NCBI GenBank assembly: GCA_037013495.1
Contig: CM072805.1
Location: 38,683,169 to 38,747,168, forward strand
From: Hippophae tibetana
Taxonomy: Eukaryota; Streptophyta; Magnoliopsida; Rosales; Elaeagnaceae
Reading direction: 5' to 3'
DNA: 64,000 bases
Under the pieces are notes generated by a model. That model had not been told where the DNA came from and did no database searches. It saw only the letters and a list, made by a program, of their open reading frames with translations. Numbering within the stretch: the stretch's first letter is position 1; each line of letters starts with the position of its first letter. This document shows, in pieces, positions 50,620 through 60,856 of the stretch. The position numbers were made by a program, and so were the translations under genes.

Positions 50620-53600
50620 ACTTGCTGATAGATCTATGAAACTACCGCGAGGTATTGGGGAGGATGTTCTCATTAAGGTAGACAAATTTTATTTTCTTGT
50701 TGATTTTCTTGTTCTTGATACTCAACCTGTGTAGGATTTTAAAAAACATATTTTTATTATTTTGGGTCATTTTTCTTGGCAACTACTACTCCTATTATTA
50801 ATCATAAGAATGGAGTTATGCAATTGTCCTTTGAAAATATGTCAATTGAGTTTAATGTTTTCAATGTTGCTAAACAACCATATGACCATGAAGATTGTGC
50901 TGAAATAGATATGATAGAATCATTAGTTGAAAATTCATGTCGTGTTTATCAATGTAATGATCCCTTAAATAGATGTTTAACTCAATTTGGGTCGTCTTTT
51001 GATATTGATAGTATTATTGAAGATATTAATGATTTGCTTGATTAAGTTCTTATTATGAATACTGAAAGATGGAAGTCAAAAATAGAGTCATGTTCACTTT
51101 TTGAGAATAAAAACCTTCCATCAATTGAAAAACCACCAAAATTAGAGCTGAAAACACTACTTAACATTTTAAAATATGTATTTTTAGGAGATTTTAACAC
51201 TGCCTGTTATTATTTCTTCTATTGATGCAAAGCAAAAAGAATTTTTTTAAATGTTTTAAGGGAGCATAAAGAGGTAATAAGGTGGACCTTAGCTAATATC
51301 AAAGATATTAATCCTAAAATGAATGAGATTGTAAGTTCTGGAGTTCTTAAGTTACTGGAAGTTGAGATTATATATCTTATTTCTGATAGTTCTTAGGTAA
51401 GTCTTATACATGTTGCTCTAAAAAATCTGATACTATAATAGTTGAAAATACTAATAATGAACTGATTCATACTAGAGTAACTAGGGGTTGGCGTTTATGT
51501 ATTGATTTTAGAAAATTGAATTTAATCACTAAAAAAGATCACTTTCCTCTTCCTTTGATTATTCAAATGCTAGATAGACTTAATGCTTATGAATTTTATT
51601 GCTTTTTAGATGGATATTCTGGTTATAATCAAATTCCTATAAGTTCAGAGGATCAAGAAAAAATTACTTTTACTTGCCCTATTGTAATGTTTGCATATAG
51701 AAGAATGTCATTTAGATTATACAATGTACTATAACTTTTTAAAGACGTACACTTAATATAATTTTTGATATGGTTGAAAGATATCATGAGATTTTTGCGG
51801 ATGTTTTTCTATCTATGAAAATTCTTTTGATCAAAATTCACATCATCTAACCTTAGTTCTACATAGGTGTATAGAGAAGAATTTGGTTTTAAGTTGAGAG
51901 AAATGTCATTTTATAGTAAAACAAGGTATTGTTCTTGGACGCATATTTTTGAAGAAAACTATTGAAGTTGACAAAGCACAGCAAAAGTGGATTTAATCTC
52001 TAATTTGCCACCTCCTAAATCGATAAAAGAAGTAAGATCTTTTTTTGGACATGTTGGTTTTTATAGAAGATTTATTAAAGATTTTAGTAATTTTATTGCT
52101 TTTTAGATGGATATTCTAGTTATAATCAAATTCCTATAACTCTAGAAGATCAAGAAAAAACTATTTTTACTTGTCATTTTGGAATTTTTGCATATAGAAG
52201 AATGCTATTTAGATTATGTAATGCACCTACAACTATTCAAAGATGTATATTTAGTATATTTTTTGGTATAGCTGAAAGATTTCTAAGGTTTTTATAGATA
52301 ATTTTTCTATCTATGAAAATTCTTTTGACCAATATTTACATTATGTAACCTTAGTTTTGTAGAGATGTATAGAAAAGAATTTGGTTTGAAGTTAAGAGAA
52401 ATATCATTTTATGGTAAAATAAGGTATTGTTATTGAACACATAGTTTCGAAGAAAAGTATTGAAATTGACAAAGCAAAAGTGGATTTAATCTCTAATTTG
52501 TCACCTCCTAAATCAATAAAAGAAGTAAGATCTTTCCTTAGACATCATGGTTTTTATAGAAGATTTTACTAAATTACTAAAACCATTATGCAATTTATTC
52601 GTCCAGGGAGTACATTTTGTTTTTGATAAATCTCGTTTAGAAGCTTTTGAGAAGCTTAAAAAGTTGTTAACTTTTTCACCTATCATTCGCCCCATTCCTC
52701 AATTAGGATTTGACTTTTGAACTCATGTGTGATGCTTCTGACTATGCTATAAGAACAATTTTAAGATAAAGATTAAATCAACTACCTTATGTAATTTATT
52801 ATGCTAGTAGGACACTTAATGATGTAAAATTGAATTATTTTACTATTGAAAAAGAGATACTAGCTATTGTTTTTAATTAAAAAAAATTTGATCTTATCTT
52901 GTGAGCTGTAAAGTTATTATCTTATCTGATAATGTTACTTTAAAACATCTTCTTACTAAGAAGGATTCTAAACCAAGATAAATTCGTTGGGTTTTATTAT
53001 TACAAGAATTTGACATTGAATTCAGGGGTAAAAAAAGTAGTGAAAATTTTGTTACTAATCATTTATATCGCATTAATCTTGAATTTATTTCTAAAAATTT
53101 GCCTTTAAATAAGTCTTTTCTCGGTTAACAACTTATGAGTATTGATATTTTACCATGATTTGTTGATATAGACAATTATCTTGTTATAAGTCAACTGCCA
53201 AATTATTGGACTAAGCAAGATAAAACTAATTTTTTGTTGAAATTAAACATTTCTTTTGGGATGATCCATATCTTTTCAAATATTATAATGAAGTTCAAAG
53301 TGTTACTTCCTTTTGTCATGATCAAGCTTCTTAGGCCATTTTAGTGCTAAAAAAATAGCTACAAATATTTTACAATCGGATTTTATTGGCCTATTCTTTT
53401 TCATGACTCATTTTTTGTTCTCGTGTGATAGGTGCCAACAGATGTGAAGCATTTTTAAAAAGAAATATAATGTCGCTTAATCCAATTCTAGTGATTGAGC
53501 TCTTTGATGCGTAGAGAATTGATTACGTGGGACCTTTCTTTCCATCTTTTGGGTATCTTTACATATTAGTAGTTGTTAACTATGAATCAAAATGAATAGA

Positions 53601-53940
53601 AACAATTCCAGGTAGGAATGATCATAAGGTGATAATAACATTTTTGAAAAATAATACTTTGCCTTGTTTTGGTATCCTACGAGCTATAATTAGTGACAAT
53701 GGTTCTCATTTTTGCAACAAGACTTTTCAAAATCTCATGACAAAATACTCCATTATACATAAAGTTGTCATCCCAGACTAGTACTCAAGTTTAAATAGAG
53801 ACATTAAGCAAATTTTAGAAAAAACAGTTAGACCGGATAGGAAGGATTGGTCTTTAGGACTTAGTGTTTCTTCATGGGCTTATAGGATAGCTTTTAAAAC
53901 ACCCATAAGGATGTCTCCTTATAGACCCGTGTAAGAAAAA
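50620..53940 (+). pseudogene. Decayed Ty3-gypsy pol, Athila-like
   Basis: Broken frames show, in order: protease-region LADRSMKLPRGIGEDVLIKV (about 50625-50690); a linker frame (50776-51045); reverse transcriptase with CIDFRKLN, KDHFPLP and CFLDGYSGYNQIPI (51495-51735); remnants of the connection region (FYRRFIKDFS, about 52055-52090); RNase H with CDASDYAI and NYFTIEKEILAIVFN (about 52727-52880); integrase with DYVGPFFPS and ISDNGSHFCNKTFQNL (about 53520-53740) and a final [15 protein letters not shown] (about 53880). This wording is typical of the Athila/Tat lineage. Many stops; no LTRs found. Its left edge lies against the truncated 5' end of the UPF2 pseudogene. Confidence 0.88.
51597..52556 (+). 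repeat. Tandem duplication of ~495 bp inside the gypsy reverse transcriptase
   Basis: The block starting tttattgctttttagatgg at 51597 recurs at about 52094 and runs in parallel to the FYRRF block (about 52060 and 52550). The copies differ by many substitutions. The junction follows gattttagtaa at about 52090. Confidence 0.85.
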
Positions 53941-56900
53941 GCTTGTCATTTACTAATAGACTGAGCATCGTGTATATCGGAGTATCAAGAAATTTAATTT
54001 TACATAACTACAATATAGGTATAAAATATATCAATATTTCCAACTCAGGACTCATATATACCAAGAAACTAACTAAGGATTCTTATATATTGGGAGTTAG
54101 TAAGAAAAAGTGCAGCTTTCACTCAAGATAATGTTGAAGATAAAAATGATAGTTCATGAACCACATGTACAATGGTGGAAATATATAGGACAGGGCATGC
54201 ATAGGCCTTCTCATGTCTTGACAATAAAATTTTTTAAGTGTAATAATATAAATTACATGTATAAAATAAAACTGTGTCACTCTTATATTTTTATTTTAAG
54301 CTTTATCACTAAAAAATTCACTACAAACTAAATAATTTAAACATATTTATACTCATTATAAATATAACATCTTTTTCAAATAAAAAACAAAAGAATATTA
54401 TTTTTCAACATTTATATAATGTCTAGGGTTGTTAATTTTTCCTAACGGGACAAATCCCTAGAAAAATTATTTAGTTGGAGGCAATAATTGGAACAATAAA
54501 ATGTGAAATGAGAAACGAGGAATTATGAATGAGAATCTGTATTTTACAATATGAAGTGAGGCAAGGACAGAGATTGTGTTCTTTGCCTCCCTCCAAATAC
54601 ACAATTTTAATAAATATATAAAATTTAATGTTTTTAATTTTTTATATAAATTTAATTATATTTTAATTTAAACTAATCATAAGAAATATATTATATATTT
54701 TATATTTCTCTAATTTTTTAATTCTATTAAAACATTAATAATTTTTCTTTTATAAAACTATTTAAAATATTTATTTAAATTATAAAAATATAAAATCTTA
54801 TAATTATTTTATAATTTATTATTATTATTTCAAAATAATTTGTAACAAGATTGTATCAATGTTGTGTAATATAAAAAGATTATATATTTCTTGTTATATA
54901 TATTTTTATTTTCCTATATTTTACATAAATATTTTTTTTTTATTTATTAATTTTAATTTTAATTTTTTTAATATAAAATATTTATTATTAGCTTATTATT
55001 TTATAAATTTTTATTTATAATAAAATATAAAAAATATTAAAAGGTTCTACCCATTGATAACCTTAATGATACCGATACCGATACGTAGTGGTAAGAATTT
55101 TAAGCGAAGATGGAAGAAAAATTTTAAATTGTGGATGAGAGATAGAAAGGTTCTACGCCGTTGACAACCTTAATGATCCCGCCTAAGTTAAAATCCTGCT
55201 TCCGCCACTGCAGACAAAAAAGGCACGCAAATACAGAGTTGACTTACAAGGAACCCGCCAAGAACAACCCCAGTTTCTGTGATTAATTAAGTGGGTTAAA
55301 AGAAAATACGTTATGCATCAATCACGAAAGGACCATGCACAGGACCAAATGCCATTTGGAGAGTTGCATAGACAAATCGACCTGTAATCCATCCTAATTT
55401 TATCATTTCATGTAAATAGACAGTATACAATTTCTTAATCTGTTTAGTTCCATTCACCCAATTTTAATTACATTGTTGGCCATATGTTCCCATTGTCTAG
55501 CTTAATATCCAAAAATCCCAAGCAAAACAAACCTAAAACCAAACATAACTTAGATGATTTAGTTCACCAGATAAAATATTTGAATCTCATAAAAAGCGCA
55601 AATCTATTGATAAGGATTAAGTTCTACAAAAACTGGGAGAAAATCTGTATCGCACAAAACAACCAATACACCACAAGTGAGTGTGTGCGTGAGAAAAGAC
55701 ATAGAGTATTTACCTGATCGTATGCTAAACTGGTGACTGTAACTCCTAGTAGCTGAGAAAGTGAATAACACACTAACAAAGTCAAGAACGAGAGACCATC
55801 CGAAGGATTGGGGCTGATAACTAAGTTGCTAAGAAATGAGGAAACCCGAAAGAACACTGACCGAATCGGATCTGATTCCTCAGGTCAGGTTCGGATCTTC
55901 ATTAAATAATTATAAATATATATTGACATATATGGTTTATAGATAATCTAATTATTCAATGGAATTAACTAAATATATAAATGTATTTTTAAAATTAAAA
56001 TCATTAAATAATTATAAATAAATAATGTTAATATTAATAGGAAATAATTTAAAAAATAATTAAGATGTTAATTATAGAATGATATATTTTTTTTAATTTT
56101 TAAATCTTAAGTAAAAGTTATCTAACAATTTTAATAATTAGTATAATACATGTTATTTGAACATTTGTATTATCTTGATTAGAAACTCAAGTCTAATTTA
56201 ATTAAATAAGATTTTATTGAGTTAAGCGTTCCTTAAACTTATGAGTAACATTATTGTCGAATTTTAGCTGATGTAGAACTGAAGTAAACTTAACAACCCC
56301 TCCACACGGATAGAGGTGGTCTCACAAAGACACGGTGAGATTGTTAAGGACAAAACCTAAGTCACTGATCAAATTAGGTTTAATTATGATAACATGTTAA
56401 AAATCAAGACTTAACTAACTTAATGAGTTAAAGGTTGTCTAAGTTTATAAACAGAACTGTTGTCGAACTTCTGACTGAAGGAAACTTAACAACCCTGATG
56501 TCCAACCCATTCGTACCGCTCAAGCAAAATCACCAATACGAGATGAAAAGTGAACCATTCCAAATGTCTTACCCGTAGACCAACCCGAATTCAGTGATCA
56601 TTCCAAACTCAGTGATCAACACAAGCTTGGTTTTAAGGAATTGAATTCCCTACATGGTTGACCACTAGTCTGAGTTGGAGTCGATCTCAACTCAAGATAT
56701 GTTGTATTTTATATCGATTATATCTTTATGACCTATAAATATGTGTACATATTATGCAATTAACAAATATATCTGTAATATTTATTAAATAGATAAACTT
56801 TTTATGAGAACCATGCATTAAGTTATCATATTAACTTTTTTTTAAGTTCTTTCCCAAAAACAGGTTAAATCCTAAAAAATGACACAAATGTCATTTATGT

Positions 56901-57270
56901 AACGAAATGAGGGAGAAGGTGGACGAAAGATGCTAAGTTTTAACTTGTTTGTATTATAGTTTTCTATTAACAATTTTTGTATTTTCTTTATTATTAGTCG
57001 ATATTTAACTACTTTGACCAAGTCTAAGATAATTAACTAACTTAAAACAACTATAATTACCACTATTTTAACTTTTATATTTAAAAAAAAAACTATTCAC
57101 TTTTCGTTATCCCTAGCCCATTCAGACAACTATAAAACTAAATTTAGTACCCATGAAAGCTAAAAGTGGATAGTCAAGCGTACATATAATGCAACCAAAC
57201 CATTCAATTCAAAGTGTTTATTCAAAAACAGAGATCCTATTAATAGTACGTAATAAGTTTTCTTTCTTCT
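53941..57270. other. Spacer with repeats and a possible gene relic
   Basis: Very AT-rich at 54300-55030. A diverged direct repeat (ggttctaccc/gcc-ttgacaaccttaatga) occurs at about 55037-55072 and 55146-55183, followed by cctgcttccgccactgc, which reads like the tail of a dispersed element. Another diverged ~75-bp direct repeat (cttaacaaccc preceded by tgtcgaa) lies at about 56219-56300 and 56424-56495. A possible exon remnant at 55706-55857 is listed separately. Confidence 0.35.
55706..55857 (-). pseudogene. Possible exon of an unidentified membrane protein
   Basis: Minus-strand frame reading SSFLSNLVISPNPSDGLSFL and then SQLLGVTVTSLAYDQ. It ends at a good donor (cgatcag/gtaaat at about 55712). 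The sequence is hydrophobic and protein-like, and its GC is above the flanks. A 29-bp stretch at about 55250-55280 (ETGVVLGGFL), bracketed by an acceptor-like cacag and a gtaagt donor, could be a further exon of the same gene. I do not recognise the family and cannot find a start or end, so it may be a fragment. Confidence 0.3.
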
Positions 57271-57277
57271 TATAAAA
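57271..57277 (+). promoter_or_regulatory. TATA box upstream of the small-peptide frame
   Basis: tataaaa, 60 bp before the ATG at 57331; spacing fits a short 5' UTR. Confidence 0.4.
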
Positions 57278-57330
57278 TCCCTCATAATAAACTCATCTTT
57301 TGAAATCCTTATATACACAGCGCCTTAAAA

Positions 57331-57594
57331 ATGGGAATTTTTGAAAAAATTAATTTTGGCCCTGGGCTAACAATTGTGGTACTAATAACTCTTATTATTA
57401 TATGCATGGAGATGACAGAAGCAACCAATGTGCAAGAGGCAAATGAGAAACCAGAGTCAAATGTTGAAGCCAATATGGACCAACATATGGTTGGAATGCC
57501 ACTTTATAGACTCAAAAATAAACCTTCTGTTTTAATACCTGAAAATATATATGATGAAAAGGAACACCAAAAAAAAAACACTAGATTCATGTGA
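57331..57594 (+). CDS. Small putative secreted peptide (87 residues), family unknown
   Basis: The frame begins MGIFEKINF, followed by a strongly hydrophobic segment (about residues 12-27, LTIVVLITLIIICMEM). A plausible signal-peptidase site follows after residue 31 (MTEA/TN). The rest is hydrophilic, with acidic EANEKPESNVEANMD and a basic-ended tail KKNTRFM. A TATA box sits at a sensible distance. No cysteine pattern or known plant peptide motif (CLE, RALF, PSK, IDA) is visible. It could be a lineage-specific signalling peptide, a membrane-anchored small protein, or chance. Stop at 57592-57594. Confidence 0.4.
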   Translation: MGIFEKINFGPGLTIVVLITLIIICMEMTEATNVQEANEKPESNVEANMDQHMVGMPLYRLKNKPSVLIPENIYDEKEHQKKNTRFM

Positions 57595-57599
57595 TCGAT

Positions 57600-58790
57600 C
57601 AACGTACTTATAATTGTACGAAATATTGAAGCATTAATTAATTTGAGTATATATATCTATGTATTGTGGAAGGGTCACATAATTAGTTTATTTATTTTGT
57701 GTTGCTATTTTATATAGATAACAAAAGATGAAGATTGAATTATTTTAATTTTTATGGAGTTTTTAAAATGAAATGATGATTTCATCAACTACAAAATCAA
57801 CCGTACAATCAATTTTGTTTTCTTTGATTTGCCCTTAAATTGATTAACATACAATTTTCATAAGAAGAAACTTTAATTATTAAATTTTAAATATTTTATA
57901 TTTGATATATATGTGATAGAATTAATATTTATTTAAAAATGTTAGAATATTGATAACAGTTTTAAATAACTTAAAATTTTAAAATAATTGATTTCCAATC
58001 ATTTATAACAATGATAATTTATTTTATGTTTATCTTATTTTCAAATATCAATATATAATAGTTTCAAAAAAATATTCAATATATCGAAAAACAATTAAAC
58101 ATTTAGTTTAATAATCTTGCAAATGAATGATTAAAACTCATATATTTTTTGTTTGCTCAAAATTATATTTAGTTTTGATAATTGATTGTTATTAATGAAA
58201 TTATTTTTTAATTCTCTAAAAAAATTAATAATAACTAAATTGTATCCAATTTTAATAAAATCAAACACACTTCTATTTTTAGTGAAGTTGTCGAAATCTT
58301 GATGTTCCTACATCCAAAGCGATAAACTATTCATTGTTGATGCAACGTGAAAATGTATGATATTTTAATACAGTAAAGTCCAAGATAAATGGTGAAAAGA
58401 AAAAAATAAATAAATTGAAGAGAAGTATAAATTAATAATAATGAATAACATTTTCATACTTAACACCCATCTATTTTTAATGTTTTATAAAAAAGCTTAT
58501 TTTTAATGTTATGAAAATAATAGTGGTTTTTAGTAATTTCGTCTAAGCATATCACATATAATAGTTTTAAAAAAAAGATTATTTATGTTTAAATTTAAAA
58601 AAAACAAAAATTAACTTTAAACCTCATGGCCATTTTTTAATCGATTTTATTTATAAAAAAAAAAGACGAAATAGAAAAGGGAAAGCTCGTTAACATTTTC
58701 ACAGTTCCTAACAACTCTAAAATCACCAACCCTCACCCAAAATACTCTCAAAGTAAGTTTGAAAAAGACGACTTGAACAACCATTTTTTT
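57600..58790. other. AT-rich spacer
   Basis: No coding or defined element is seen. Confidence 0.3.
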
Positions 58791-58799
58791 TAATAAGCA

Positions 58800-59640
58800 T
58801 TTGTTTAATAACCCTAAGAATATAATTAGTTTTGATGATCTATATATTGTTATTTCTATTAGAATCATTTGCTACAAAAAATATCCCAGCATACATACTA
58901 GCTAGAAATGTACTATCAACTGTAATCGCGTATCTTATGCAGGATAAGAATCCTTTAATACATGTACCTAATAACATAAAAAAATACTTAAATCTTCCCG
59001 ACTTGTCAACTTCAATATATGTGACGCTATCAGGATTTCTTTCTTTTAGAATATGGTAGTAGGAAGAGAGTTTGAAAAAAGATTCCTCTTTAGTGCCTCG
59101 TAATAATACGAGAGCTTTTTTATATATGTATGATATGGTGTAACCAATATCAATCCCTAACTTATTCTAGCAATCATCAATAATATCTTTCGGCTTATAA
59201 ACTCTTCCAAGTTCCACTGATTTCATCTTAATACCATTTGTTATCACTCTTAAGGACGCGATCCTATTTTTTCTTCTATACTTATTAGGATGACAAGTAT
59301 GTCCTGATTCAAAATGTTTTACCCTGAACAGATTTGATTTAGTGATCCTATTACATCTAATCATCCAAGTACAATTAACTTGAATGATTTTATCACTACA
59401 CAATCTTTCTTGCTTGTCAGTGTCCTCGTCTCAAATCTATTTCTTATGGCATAAAGCCTGACATGTGTAGTGAAATCTATCTTACTATCAAATACTTGAG
59501 CAACCTTCAAATCAAGCTCTACATGTGGTACTGACGAACCAACTTTACCATTTGAAAAATCTTTGTGGGCATACATGATCGATCATAAAAGTACTTCATT
59601 GCTGCACCCAACTAAAGTTGTTCCTTGAGATCGAGCTAAA
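58800..59640 (-). pseudogene. Mutator-like (MULE) transposase remnant
   Basis: Read on the minus strand in broken frames: the MuDR N-terminal domain (FDSKIDFTTHVRLYAIRNRF, about 59440-59500); the zinc-binding DNA-contact region CTWMIRCNRITKSNLFRVKHF and ESGHTC (about 59290-59370); VYKPKDIIDD (about 59170-59200); then, after a stop at 59167, GIDIGYTISY, SVTYIEVDKSGRFKYFFMLL (about 58970-59030) and the start of the catalytic core ITVDSTFLASMYAGIFFVA (about 58865-58925), where the D of TVDSTF is a DDE/D catalytic aspartate. It then decays. No terminal inverted repeats were found. Confidence 0.82.
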
Positions 59641-60856
59641 CCATTTTCAAAATCAATTCCTATAATAAGTCGAGAAATCATTGATGAAATAACATTGTTA
59701 CACGATTGTACTATGGCAGTTGTACAATTCTCAATTGATTATAATGAGGTCATGTCATGTTCCACGTTTTCGTTAACAAGATCACCTTCTATTACATACT
59801 CTCAAATCATATCAAGATGTCCATCATCACTCTTGTTCCTAAGAGTATTACTAATAAATTCATTGGGATTTGAAAAACGATCAACACTTCGTGCATTATT
59901 TATACTCTCAAAAATATTATCACAATTTTCATAACCAGTTCCAAAATTAACAAGTTGTTCATAGCAAATTGAATGACTTATATATCAAAACTTATCTCAT
60001 TTTTTGTAACACATACAACAATCTTGTTTTTATTATCTTGAACATGAAGTTTAAAAAACTCATTGATATCTTTGTCATCGTATATTAAAACAATAGGTAG
60101 TGTCAAATCATTCTTATATAAATATTTCACTCAAATTTCATACTTACACTTATCATCTTAAATTTTTGAAATAATTTATCTTTAAGGTTTCTTCGATCAT
60201 TTACAATAGTGAATGATTAGAATATTAATTTCATTTATTCTCTAAAAATTATAAAAAAATTAACAAATATTAATACATCAATACTTAATTAAATTAGTTT
60301 TTTAATTAAATATAAAAGTATACCAAAAAATAATATACAAAACATATAATAACTATAACAGCATGTCAACATTTTATTCACTAAAATATACCGAAATATA
60401 TCGAAATCGATTGAGACTTTTTTATTCAGTTTACCTTCATTTCTTTTGAATTTTCTATAAGGATAAAGAGAACTCATTACATTAATATCTAAGTGCATTT
60501 TGGTATATTTTGGGTAATATATAATATAACTTTTCAACTAAAAATCTCCTTAAATAACCCCAAATTAGTTTAGGAGAGAAAAAATCATTTCAAAAATTTC
60601 TCGATACAATAATCACTCAGTAAAGGTTTATAAATGTGGAAAAAAAATTCAGCTTACATGCTAATAAAACTAATATTAATAAAAAATTCCACTTTACCTC
60701 TTTCTATCTCAATTCTCAAACTCGCACCAGACAATCCCCTGAAGCAAAGAATCAATTTTTTTTTCGAAGTTCGATTTCTAAACGGTGCGAGAGGGAGAGA
60801 GCCAGTGAGGTTAGGAAGAAAAGCCCAAAGCTATCTCAGAGTGTGGGTGGAGAAAG
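59641..60856. other. Spacer and TON1 promoter/5' UTR
   Basis: 59641-60200 is probably the remains of the upstream part of the MULE transposon. 60540-60856 becomes less AT-rich and purine-rich near the end (cgagagggagagagccagtg), consistent with a 5' UTR of TON1. Confidence 0.4.
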
